Of a stretch of 64,000 nucleotides of DNA, positions 43,945 to 51,706 are shown in pieces. Position 1 is the stretch's first letter; every line of letters starts with the position of its first letter. The translations under genes were made by a program, and so were the position numbers. Below the pieces are notes generated by a model. That model worked only from the letters and a program-made list of their open reading frames with translations. It made no database searches and had not been told where the DNA came from. The stretch is from Bordetella genomosp. 1 (GTDB taxonomy: Bacteria; Pseudomonadota; Gammaproteobacteria; Burkholderiales; Burkholderiaceae_B). Location of the stretch: contig NZ_NEVL01000003.1 of assembly GCF_002261335.1 (NCBI RefSeq), forward strand, positions 186,001-250,000. Reading direction: 5' to 3'.

Positions 43945-45161
43945 GCCGCGACAACGCCCCGCATGACGACGCCGACCTGCGTACCCGATTGATCCACGCC
44001 GGCTCGCCCGGCCTGCGCGACGGCGCCGGCCCGGTCAACGTGCCGGTGGTGCGCACCAGCACCGTGCGCTTTGCCGACAGCGACGCCCAGCATCGCCTGC
44101 AGGCCCGCCGCGGCGCGGGCGATCGCGTCGCGACCTACGGCCGCCATGGCCTGGACACGCACCAGGCCCTCGAAGAGGCGATCACCACGCTCGAAGGCGG
44201 CTACCGCACGCTGCTGGCGCCATCGGGCCTGTCGGCCATCACGCTGGTGCTGCTTGCGCTGCTCAAGCCCGGCGAACATGCGCTGGTGAGCGACAGCGTA
44301 TATGCGCCGGTGCGCAAGGTCGACCGGGTGCTGCTGGCGCAGCACGGCATCACGCTCGAATACTTCACGCCCGGCCGCGACGCGTTGCCCGAGCTGATCC
44401 GCGACACCACGCGGCTGCTATACCTCGAGTCGCCGGGCTCGCTGCTGTACGAGGTGCTGGACCTGCCCGCGCTCGTCGCGCAGGCGCATGCGCGCGACGT
44501 GCTGGTCGCCACCGACAATACCTGGGGCGCCGGCCTGTACTACCGGCCGCTCGCGCTCGGCGCCGACATCTCGATCCAGGCGGCGACCAAGTACCTGGCG
44601 GGGCATTCCGACGTGATGATGGGCTCGGTCACGGCCGCCAGCGCCGACGTGTTCGACCGCCTCGCGGCGGTGCACGACGCGCTGGGCCTGTCGGTGGGGG
44701 CCGACGATGCCTATCTCACGCTGCGCGGCATCCGCACGCTCGACGTGCGCCTGGCCCGCCATCAGGTCAATGCGACCGAGGTGGCGCATTACCTGGCGCA
44801 GCACCCGGACGTGGTGCAGGTCTATTACCCGCCGCTGCCCCAGGATCCGGGCCACGCGCTCTGGCAGCGCGACTTCAGCGGCGCCAACGGGCTGCTGACG
44901 TTCTCGTTCGCCCAGATCGACCCGCGCGCCGCGGGCGCCTTTGTCGACGCGCTCAGGTACTTCTCGATCGGCGCCTCCTGGGGCGGCTACGAGAGCCTGG
45001 CGCTGGAGGCGGCGCCGGAACGCCTGGGCGAGCACGCAAGCTGGCGCGGCGGGCGCAGCGCGGTGCGGCTGCACATCGGCCTGGAGCATCCGGCCGACCT
45101 GATCGCCGACCTGGAGCGCGCCTTCGAGGCGGTGCGCGAGCGGCTCAAGCGCAGCGCCTGA
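43941..45161 (+). CDS. metC: cystathionine beta-lyase-like PLP enzyme
   Basis: 406 aa, Cys/Met-metabolism PLP family. It opens LRTRLIHAGSPGLRDGAGPV, then YGRHGLDTHQALEEAITTLE, LYLESPGSLLYEVLDLPALV, VATDNTWGAGLYYRPLALG, the PLP lysine in IQAATKYLAGHSDVMMGSV, and SIGASWGGYESLALEA near the end. NTWG and SWGGYESL are characteristic of MetC-type beta-lyases, which cleave cystathionine, cystine or other S-conjugates to a thiol, pyruvate and ammonia. In this setting (importer, thiol dioxygenase) a catabolic C-S lyase role is as likely as methionine synthesis, so the symbol is tentative. Confidence 0.88.
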   Translation: MSRDNAPHDDADLRTRLIHAGSPGLRDGAGPVNVPVVRTSTVRFADSDAQHRLQARRGAGDRVATYGRHGLDTHQALEEAITTLEGGYRTLLAPSGLSAITLVLLALLKPGEHALVSDSVYAPVRKVDRVLLAQHGITLEYFTPGRDALPELIRDTTRLLYLESPGSLLYEVLDLPALVAQAHARDVLVATDNTWGAGLYYRPLALGADISIQAATKYLAGHSDVMMGSVTAASADVFDRLAAVHDALGLSVGADDAYLTLRGIRTLDVRLARHQVNATEVAHYLAQHPDVVQVYYPPLPQDPGHALWQRDFSGANGLLTFSFAQIDPRAAGAFVDALRYFSIGASWGGYESLALEAAPERLGEHASWRGGRSAVRLHIGLEHPADLIADLERAFEAVRERLKRSA

Positions 45162-45166
45162 GCCGT

Positions 45167-45186
45167 GCGCCGGGCGGGGCCGGCGC
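45167..45186 (+). terminator. hairpin after the beta-lyase gene
   Basis: GCGCCGG-N6-CCGGCGC, a 7-bp all-GC stem five bases after the stop, without a T-tract. It is a plausible end of the thiol/amino-acid operon. Confidence 0.3.
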
Positions 45187-45330
45187 GGCGCGCGCCAGCC
45201 TACGCCCGGATATATGGTTAGACCGCGTCGTTCTTAATCCTTCCGCTTATGTAGACCGGATTACTTCCTCTTTGTTTTTCATGGGCTTGCGTGCCTATCA
45301 TGTGCCTGGTTCAGCAGCAGGAATCCAGGC
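45187..45330 (+). promoter_or_regulatory. promoter region of the VOC/CysB-like genes
   Basis: An AT-rich stretch (45210-45300) before the VOC gene. It contains ATATATGGTTAGAC with the TATGGTTA motif at 45213-45220, related to TATGGATA upstream of two other thiol loci here. The CysB-like gene follows, so autoregulation is plausible. No firm -35/-10 pair was identified. Confidence 0.4.
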
Positions 45331-45681
45331 ATGTCATCCATTTTGTCCATCGAATCCGTCCAGCTCTCGTTCCTCGCCCGCCAGGCCGGCGCGGTGCGCG
45401 AGTTCTATCGCCACATCCTCGGCCTGAACGAGGTGGCGGCAGAGGGCGACTCGCGCCTGACCTTCGCGCTGGGCAACGCCACGCTCTCGCTCTCGCCGGT
45501 GGCGAGCCTCGCCGCGGGCGTGAAGGCCGACTACCTGGCGCTGCGCACCGATGCGTTCGACCAGGTGCGCGACCGGCTGCAGGCCGCGGGCCATCATCCC
45601 GTCTGTTCGGTGCCCGACGCGCCCGAGCGCGTCATGTATGTGAAGGATCCCAGCGGCAACCAGCTGGCCTTGCTGGGCTGA
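45331..45681 (+). CDS. VOC-family (glyoxalase/dioxygenase-like) protein
   Basis: 116 aa, a single vicinal-oxygen-chelate fold: SIESVQLSFLARQAGAVREF with FYRHILGLNEVA, then LALRTDAFDQVRDRLQAAGH and the C-terminal MYVKDPSGNQLALLG. The metal Glu at the end of that last strand, usual in active VOC enzymes, is Ala here, and the first strand has no clear His. It may therefore bind rather than catalyse. It stands directly before the CysB-like regulator (32 bp) and probably shares its transcript. The substrate is unknown. Confidence 0.8.
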   Translation: MSSILSIESVQLSFLARQAGAVREFYRHILGLNEVAAEGDSRLTFALGNATLSLSPVASLAAGVKADYLALRTDAFDQVRDRLQAAGHHPVCSVPDAPERVMYVKDPSGNQLALLG

Positions 45682-45713
45682 GCCCCGCACACCGAACCCA
45701 CGGCACCCCGATC

Positions 45714-46649
45714 ATGAATTTCCAGCAACTGCGCTCCGTGCGCGAAGCGGTCCGGCGCGATTTCAACCTGACCGACGTCTCCGAAAGCCTGCACACCTCG
45801 CAGCCCGGCGTCAGCCGCCAGATCCGCGAGCTCGAGGAGGAGGTCGGCGTCGACATCTTCGTGCGCTCCGGCAAGCGGCTGATCGGCCTGACCCCGCCCG
45901 GCGAACTCATCCTGCCGCTGGTCGAGCAGATTCTGCAGGCGGCCGACAACATCCGTCACGCCGGCGCGGAATTTGCGGGCGCAACCACCGGCGTGCTGTC
46001 GATCGCGGCCACGCACTCGCAGGCGCGCTATGCGCTGCCGCCGGTCATCAAGGAGTTCCGCACCCGCTATCCCGAGGTCGTGCTGCACCTGCACCAGGGC
46101 TCGCCCAAGCAGGTCTCCGAGATGCTGCTCGAAGGCGAGGCCGACATCGGCGTGGCCACCGAAGCCGTGGCCGACTATCCCGGCCTGGTGAATCTGCCGT
46201 GCTATCGCTGGACCCACAGCATCATCGTGCCGCCCGCGCATCCGCTGGCGAACGTGGTGGCGCCCACGCTGTCGCAGCTGGCCGCCTATCCCATCATCAC
46301 CTATGGCCACGGCTACACCGGCCGCGCCCATATCGACGAGGCCTTCGCTCGCGCCGGCATCACGCCCGACATCGTGATGACCGCCATGGACGCCGACGTG
46401 ATCAAGACCTACGTGGAACTCGAGATGGGCGTGGGCATCGTGGCCTCGGTGGCCTGGGATGCCGAACGCGACACCCGCCTGACCGCCATCGACGCGCGCC
46501 ACCTGTTCGAGATCAACCTGACCCGCCTGGCCGTGCGCCGCGGCGCCTGGCTGCGCGGCTACGCGTACCACTTCATCGAGCTGTTCGTGCCCACCCTGAC
46601 CCAGCCGGTGGTGGAATCGGCGCTGCGCGGCGAGGTCATCGAAGACTGA
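45714..46649 (+). CDS. CysB-family LysR transcriptional regulator
   Basis: 311 aa. The N-terminal winged helix (LTDVSESLHTSQPGVSRQIR) and the CysB-specific RSGKRLIGLTPPGELIL are clear. The effector domain begins LSIAATHSQARYALPPVIKE with RYPEVVLHLHQGSPKQ, the CysB/Cbl fingerprint that forms the N-acetylserine or sulfate pocket. CysB-type regulators activate sulfur-acquisition genes in sulfur limitation. This is a paralog-like member lying next to thiol-catabolic genes, so it likely controls them; the housekeeping CysB may be elsewhere. It ends at a strong shared hairpin facing narK. Confidence 0.9.
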   Translation: MNFQQLRSVREAVRRDFNLTDVSESLHTSQPGVSRQIRELEEEVGVDIFVRSGKRLIGLTPPGELILPLVEQILQAADNIRHAGAEFAGATTGVLSIAATHSQARYALPPVIKEFRTRYPEVVLHLHQGSPKQVSEMLLEGEADIGVATEAVADYPGLVNLPCYRWTHSIIVPPAHPLANVVAPTLSQLAAYPIITYGHGYTGRAHIDEAFARAGITPDIVMTAMDADVIKTYVELEMGVGIVASVAWDAERDTRLTAIDARHLFEINLTRLAVRRGAWLRGYAYHFIELFVPTLTQPVVESALRGEVIED

Positions 46650-46667
46650 TCGTGAGTCGCGATGCAC

Positions 46668-46706
46668 CCGCGCCCGGCCACGCCGCTACAGGCGTGCCGG
46701 GCGCGG
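46668..46706. terminator. strong bidirectional terminator between the CysB-like gene and narK
   Basis: A 16-bp GC-rich stem with one bulged C (left arm 46668-46684, loop GCTACA, right arm 46691-46706) lies between convergent stops, 18 bases after one and 21 from the other. It can serve both strands. No T-run is present, as is common in GC-rich genomes. Confidence 0.6.
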
Positions 46707-46727
46707 TGTCCAGGCGCGACGCGCGCG

Positions 46728-47960
46728 TTACGCCTGGCCCGTGATCGGCGTCCTGCGCACCTCCGACACGTACATGATGATGAGCGAGACCCACACCACG
46801 CCGTAGAGCAGCATGAAGTTGCTCGAGCGGATGCCGACGAAGTCCAGGCCGAGGCCGAACAGCAGCGGCAAGAGGAAGCCACCCAGGCCGCCGGCGAGGC
46901 CCACGATGCCGGAGACCACGCCCATGTTGTCGGGGAAGTCGTCGGCCACGTACTTGAAGGTGGAGGCCATGCCGAAGGCGAAGCTCATGCCGAGCACGAA
47001 GAGCAGGGCGGTGAAGAGCCACAGCGGCAGGTAGAAGTGCAGGTTCATCGCGCCGTCGAGTGTCTTGATGCTCAGCGTGGTGTCGGGATACGACAGCAGG
47101 AACAGGCAGATCCAGGCCACCCACAGGCACCACCAGGTGGTGCTGTGGGCGCCGAACTTGTCGGCCAGCACGCCGCCGACCGCGCGCAGCACCGAGCCCG
47201 GCAGCGAGAAGCCCGCGGCCAGGCCGGCCGCGGCGGCGATGCCCAGGCCGTACTCGTCTTTCATGTACTGCGGAATCCACAGCGACAGCGCGGTGAAGCC
47301 GCCGAACGTGATCGAGTAGTACTGGCAGTAGCGCCACACCTTGGGATTGCGCAGCACCTTGAACTGCGCGCCCAGGCTGCCGCCCTTGGCGCCCGCGCCG
47401 GGGTCGGGCGCCGACATGAACCAGAAGATCACCGCCGTCACCAGCAGCATCCCGGCATAGATGCGCGGCACCATGCGCCAGCCGTAGAGGTCGAGCAGCA
47501 CGGGCGTGACGAACAGATTGACCGCCGCGCCGACGGTGCCCGCGCCGAAGAAGCCCATGGCGAAGCCACGCCGGGCCGGCGGGAAGAAGCGGGCGACGTA
47601 GGGCGTGCCGACCGCGAACGAGGCGCCGACCAGCCCCAGGAACAGCCCGATCAGCAGGAATTGCCACAGCGCCGCCGCGTAGGTGACGAAATACACCGGG
47701 ACCGCGCACAGCACCAGCAGCAGCGTCATCATCAGCCGGCCGCCGTAGCGGTCGGTCCAGATGCCGAGCGGCAGGCGGAACATCGCGCCCGTCAGGACCG
47801 GGGTGGACGTGAGCAGGCCGAACTGGAACGCCGACAGGCCGAGCTCTTCGCGTATCGGGATGCCCAGCACGCCGAACATCATCCAGACGATGAAGCAGAC
47901 CATGAAGGCGAGGGTGCTGGCGTACAGCACCGGATAGGCCTTGGGCAGAGGCTGGTCCAT
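46728..47960 (-). CDS. narK: nitrate/nitrite MFS transporter NarK
   Basis: 410 aa, 12 predicted membrane helices. The family motifs are LGIWTDRYGGRLMMTLLLVL (MFS loop 2-3) and the nitrate-signature helix FFGAGTVGAAVNLFVTPVLL, with related GVVSGIVGLAGGLGGFLLPL in the second half. NarK moves nitrate in and nitrite out for respiratory reduction; length and motif fit the NarK1 (nitrate/proton symport) class. It is last in the nar operon, 34 bp after the isomerase gene. Confidence 0.93.
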   Translation of the reverse strand: MDQPLPKAYPVLYASTLAFMVCFIVWMMFGVLGIPIREELGLSAFQFGLLTSTPVLTGAMFRLPLGIWTDRYGGRLMMTLLLVLCAVPVYFVTYAAALWQFLLIGLFLGLVGASFAVGTPYVARFFPPARRGFAMGFFGAGTVGAAVNLFVTPVLLDLYGWRMVPRIYAGMLLVTAVIFWFMSAPDPGAGAKGGSLGAQFKVLRNPKVWRYCQYYSITFGGFTALSLWIPQYMKDEYGLGIAAAAGLAAGFSLPGSVLRAVGGVLADKFGAHSTTWWCLWVAWICLFLLSYPDTTLSIKTLDGAMNLHFYLPLWLFTALLFVLGMSFAFGMASTFKYVADDFPDNMGVVSGIVGLAGGLGGFLLPLLFGLGLDFVGIRSSNFMLLYGVVWVSLIIMYVSEVRRTPITGQA

Positions 47961-47994
47961 GTTTGTTTCTCCTTGTTGGGGCCAGGGCCGCGGC

Positions 47995-48738
47995 TCATTG
48001 CACCAGCGGGGTTTGCGCGCCTTCCATCGCCACGCCCTCGATGCGGGCCTGGCCCACGAGGCGCTGCAGATACTGCGACTCGGCGCGGCGCCGGCTGGCG
48101 GCCTCGAGCCAGCTCGCGATCATCGGGCGCACCGCCTCGAACTCGCTTTGCTCGCCGGCCTGCTTGCGGCCGGTGCGCACGATGTGAAAGCCATGGCGCG
48201 TGTCGATCAGGCGCGGCGCCAGGGTGTCGCCGGGCAGGGCGAACACGGCGCGTTCGAACTCTTCGGCGGCATCGCCGCGCCGCAGCTCGCCCAGGTTGCC
48301 GCCGCCCGCGCCCGACGGGCAGTTGGAGTAGCGGCGCGCGCTCTCGGTGAAGTCGGTGCGCCCGGCCAGCAGGTCGTTGAGGATGCCGGTGGCGTGCGCG
48401 CGCAGCTTCTGCGCGTCGATGCGCGGCGTGAGCTGGAACAGGATGTGGCTCACCTCGACGCTCTCGCCCATCATGAAGCGCTGCATGTGCTGCGCATAGT
48501 AGCGCCGGCAGGTGGCCTCGTCGGCCTCGGGCGTGTGCACCTCGGCGGCGAGCACGGCCTGGATGCGGGCCTCCTCGTCGGGCCCGTCGATGCCGAGCGC
48601 GTCGGCGCGCTGGCGCAGCAGCTCGCGCAGCACGAGCTCGTGCGCCGCGCTCATCATCGGGTCTTCGGCGTCGTCATGGCGCGGCACCTCGGCCTCGAGC
48701 TGCGATTCGGTGATGGTGGTGTGGTTGATGGTGATCAT
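47995..48738 (-). CDS. parvulin-type peptidyl-prolyl isomerase in the nar operon
   Basis: 247 aa, no signal peptide, hence cytoplasmic. Residues about 95-215 are a PpiC rotamase domain: VEVSHILFQLTPRIDAQKLR, ARRYSNCPSGAGGGNLGELR and HGFHIVRTGRKQ. The N-terminal helical part is NifM/SurA-like. Similar NifM-like isomerases follow nar operons in several Pseudomonas-type clusters and probably help fold or mature the reductase. It lies 9 bp after narI. Confidence 0.9.
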   Translation of the reverse strand: MITINHTTITESQLEAEVPRHDDAEDPMMSAAHELVLRELLRQRADALGIDGPDEEARIQAVLAAEVHTPEADEATCRRYYAQHMQRFMMGESVEVSHILFQLTPRIDAQKLRAHATGILNDLLAGRTDFTESARRYSNCPSGAGGGNLGELRRGDAAEEFERAVFALPGDTLAPRLIDTRHGFHIVRTGRKQAGEQSEFEAVRPMIASWLEAASRRRAESQYLQRLVGQARIEGVAMEGAQTPLVQ

Positions 48739-48747
48739 GGCGTGTCC

Positions 48748-49434
48748 TCAGCGCGAGCGCACCAGCTGCCACGCACGGCCCAGGTAGCCCACCGAGGCAA
48801 AGCCGCTCCAGACGTGCACCAGCCGGGTGAACGGGAAGATCACGAACAGCGTCATGCCCAGCACCATGTGCACCTGGTAGACCCAGGGCGCACCGGCGAT
48901 CAGGTCGGCCGCGCCGCTGCGGAAGGTCACGATGTGCTGGGCCCAGTCGCCCAGCGACACCATCAGCTCGCCGTCGCTGTGCTGGCGCGAGGTCAGGATC
49001 GACAGCAGCCCGAGCGACAGCACGATCAGGATCCAGATCAGCGTGAGCCAATCCGACGGGCGCGAGGTGGCGCGCAGGCGCGGTTCCGACCAGCGCCGCC
49101 AGATCAGGATCAACAGGCCGGCCAGGCAGACCAGGCCCAGGATGGCACCGACGATGATGGCCATCTGCTGCTTGAAGGCCGTGGTCACGCCGAAGGCGTG
49201 GTAGACCGCGGGCGGGGTCAGCAGGCCGACCAGGTGGGTGAAGAAGAGCGAGATGATGCCGAGATGGAACAGATTGCTGCCCAGCCGCAGCGAGCCGCGC
49301 TTGAGCAGCTGGCTGGAGTCGCTCTTCCAGGTGTACTGGCCGCGATCGAAGCGGGCCAGGCTGCCCAGCAGGAACACGGTGAGGGCGATGTAGGGATACA
49401 CCGAGAAGAAGAAGTAATGGAGGTAGTCACCCAT
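48748..49434 (-). CDS. narI: respiratory nitrate reductase gamma subunit NarI
   Basis: 228 aa, five membrane helices. NarI is the cytochrome b subunit that takes electrons from quinol and passes them to NarH. Landmarks are LHYFFFSVYPYIALTVFLLG, GSNLFHLGIISLFFTHLVGL (heme His), and VYQVHMVLGMTLFVIFPFTR with LVHVWSG near the end (further heme His). I chose the ATG at 49432-49434, which has GAGGAG six bases upstream; an upstream in-frame start would add a Pro-rich tail. Confidence 0.96.
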   Translation of the reverse strand: MGDYLHYFFFSVYPYIALTVFLLGSLARFDRGQYTWKSDSSQLLKRGSLRLGSNLFHLGIISLFFTHLVGLLTPPAVYHAFGVTTAFKQQMAIIVGAILGLVCLAGLLILIWRRWSEPRLRATSRPSDWLTLIWILIVLSLGLLSILTSRQHSDGELMVSLGDWAQHIVTFRSGAADLIAGAPWVYQVHMVLGMTLFVIFPFTRLVHVWSGFASVGYLGRAWQLVRSR

Positions 49435-49444
49435 GGCCGTCTCC

Positions 49445-50128
49445 TCATTGACCGGATTGGGGGGTGGCGCGGCGCGGGTCGGTGGCATGGAAATGCACCG
49501 GCGCGGTCTGGCCGTTCATCTGCTGCAGCATGGCGCCGGGGCCGCCGGCCTGCGGGCCGAACACCACCGGGCGCTCTTCCAGGTCGCCCTCGGGCACGTC
49601 CGGCAGGGGCTCGGGCTGGACGTCGGTCATGCCGCGCAGGATCGCGAACACGCAGGCATAGGGGCTTTGCACCGCGGCGAGCTTGTCGCCCAGGCGCGCG
49701 ATCACATGGACGGCGTCGCCCAGCAGCCGGCGCGCGTCCGCGGGCGGGATCTGGGCCAGGAACTCCAGGAACATCGGGATGTAGTCGGGCAGCTCGGCCG
49801 GATCGGGCGCGAGGCCATGCGACAGGTATTCCTCGCGCAGGTCCACCATGGCCTGGCCGCGGTCGCGCGACTGGCCATGGATGTGCTCGAACAGATGCAG
49901 CGAATGCGCCGGGCGGCTGTCGAAGGTCTCGACGTACTGCTCCTGCAGCGCGATCAGGTCGGCGCCGTTGGCCAGCCAGGCGAGCAGGGGCGAGAGCGCG
50001 GCGCGGGTCGGGGCGGGCAGGGCGGCGCGCAGCTCGGGCAGCGCACCGACCCAGCCGGCCTCGGGATAGCGCAGCAGCATGGCCAGGCCGGCGTAGATGT
50101 CGGCGTCGGCGTGTTGTGTGACTTGCAT
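49445..50128 (-). CDS. narJ: nitrate reductase maturation chaperone NarJ
   Basis: 227 aa. NarJ (TorD-like) binds apo-NarG and guides molybdenum cofactor insertion before membrane attachment. The sequence has the typical YAGLAMLLRYPEAGW start, SLHLFEHIHGQSRDRGQAMV and LPDYIPMFLEFLAQIP. AAGGAG lies seven bases before the ATG. The C-terminal 45 residues are Pro/Gln-rich and variable. It lies 11 bp after narH and 10 bp before narI. Confidence 0.95.
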   Translation of the reverse strand: MQVTQHADADIYAGLAMLLRYPEAGWVGALPELRAALPAPTRAALSPLLAWLANGADLIALQEQYVETFDSRPAHSLHLFEHIHGQSRDRGQAMVDLREEYLSHGLAPDPAELPDYIPMFLEFLAQIPPADARRLLGDAVHVIARLGDKLAAVQSPYACVFAILRGMTDVQPEPLPDVPEGDLEERPVVFGPQAGGPGAMLQQMNGQTAPVHFHATDPRRATPQSGQ

Positions 50129-50139
50129 GATTCGCTCCT

Positions 50140-51696
50140 TCAGCGCGTGCGCTCGACTTCCATGAACACCATCTTCTGCGCGTCGCCGCGCGGCTTGCTG
50201 CCGAACAGCGAGGGCGACTTGGCCGCGCCCGCGTCGGCGCCACCGCCGCAGCCGCTGCCGAACGAGAAGCCGCAATCGCCCTTCATGTCGAAGGTGTTTT
50301 CGGCGTACTCGCGGTGGGTGGTCGGAATCACGAAACGGTCTTCGTAGTTGGCGATGCCCAGATAGCGGTACATCTCTTCGATCTCGGCCACCGAGAGCCC
50401 GACCTGGTCGAGGATGGCGGTGCGCTCCTTGCGCTCGACGGTGCGGGCGCGCATGAAGGCGCGCATCGCGAGCAGGCGCTCGAGCGCCAGCGCCACCGGC
50501 GCCTCGTCGCCCGCGGTGAGCATGTTGGCCAGGTATCGCAGCGGGATGCGCAGCGACTTCACGTCGGGCAGCTCGCCGTTGGCGCCGATGTGGCCGCTGT
50601 TGGCGGCCGACTGGATCGGCGAGAGCGGCGGCACGTACCAGACCATGGGCAGCGTGCGGTACTCGGGATGCAGCGGGAAGGCGATCTTCCATTGCACCGC
50701 CATCTTGTAGGTGGGCGAGCGGCGCGCGGCCTCGAGCCAGTCGTGCGGCACGCCGTCGGCGATGGCCTGGGCGATCACCGCGGGATCCTCCGGGTCGAGG
50801 AACACGTCGAGCTGCGACTGGTACAGGTCTTTCTCGTTTTCGACCGAGGCCGCGTGCTCGATGCGGTCGGCGTCGTAGAGCAGCACGCCGAGGTAGCGGA
50901 TCCGGCCGACACAGGTTTCGGAGCAGACCGTGGGCTGGCCGGCCTCGATGCGCGGATAGCAGAAGATGCACTTCTCGGCCTTGCCGCTGCTCCAGTTGTA
51001 GTAGATCTTCTTGTAGGGGCAGCCCGACACGCACATGCGCCAGCCGCGGCACTTGTTCTGGTCGACCAGCACGATGCCGTCCTCGGCACGCTTGTAGATC
51101 GAGCCGGACGGGCAGCTCGCCACGCAGCTCGGATTCAGGCAGTGCTCGCACAGGCGCGGCAGGTACATCATGAAGGTGTTCTCGAACTGCCCGTAGATGT
51201 CTTTCTGCACCGCCTCGAAGTTGTAGTCCTGCGAGCGCTTGGCGAACTCGCCGCCCAGGATCTCTTCCCAGTTCGGGCCCCATTCGATCTTTTCCATGCG
51301 CTTGCCGGTGATTAGCGAGCGCGGCCTGGCGGTGGGCGCGGCCTTGAGCTCGGGCGCCGACTGCAGGTGGTCGTAGTCGAAGGTGAAGGGCTCGTAGTAG
51401 TCGTCGATCTCGGGCAGGTTGGGATTGGCGAAGATGCGCGACAGCAGCTTGAGCTTGCCGCCCTGGCGCGGCTCGATCCGGCCGTCGGGCAGGCGGCGCC
51501 AGCCACCGTTCCAGTGGGCCTGGTTCTCCCAGTCCTTGGGGTAGCCGACGCCGGGCTTGGTCTCGACGTTGTTGAACCACACGTATTCCATGCCTTCGCG
51601 CGAGGTCCAGACGTTCTTGCAGGTGACCGAGCAGGTATGGCAGCCGATGCACTTGTCGAGGTTCAGGACCATCGCGATCTGAGCGCGTACTTTCAT
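50140..51696 (-). CDS. narH: respiratory nitrate reductase beta subunit NarH
   Basis: 518 aa. NarH carries electrons from NarI to NarG through four Fe-S clusters. The Cys groups are all present: DKCIGCHTCSVTCKN at residue 14, CEHCLNPSCVASCPSG near 184, CRGWRMCVSGCPYKK near 217 (Trp in place of one Cys, the NarH signature of the 3Fe-4S cluster) and CIFCYPRIEAGQPTVCSETC near 245. The C-terminus ends in a GCGGGAD-rich tail. GAGGAG precedes the ATG. Spacing to narG and narJ is 10-11 bp. Confidence 0.97.
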   Translation of the reverse strand: MKVRAQIAMVLNLDKCIGCHTCSVTCKNVWTSREGMEYVWFNNVETKPGVGYPKDWENQAHWNGGWRRLPDGRIEPRQGGKLKLLSRIFANPNLPEIDDYYEPFTFDYDHLQSAPELKAAPTARPRSLITGKRMEKIEWGPNWEEILGGEFAKRSQDYNFEAVQKDIYGQFENTFMMYLPRLCEHCLNPSCVASCPSGSIYKRAEDGIVLVDQNKCRGWRMCVSGCPYKKIYYNWSSGKAEKCIFCYPRIEAGQPTVCSETCVGRIRYLGVLLYDADRIEHAASVENEKDLYQSQLDVFLDPEDPAVIAQAIADGVPHDWLEAARRSPTYKMAVQWKIAFPLHPEYRTLPMVWYVPPLSPIQSAANSGHIGANGELPDVKSLRIPLRYLANMLTAGDEAPVALALERLLAMRAFMRARTVERKERTAILDQVGLSVAEIEEMYRYLGIANYEDRFVIPTTHREYAENTFDMKGDCGFSFGSGCGGGADAGAAKSPSLFGSKPRGDAQKMVFMEVERTR

Positions 51697-51706
51697 GTCG
51701 ATCTCC

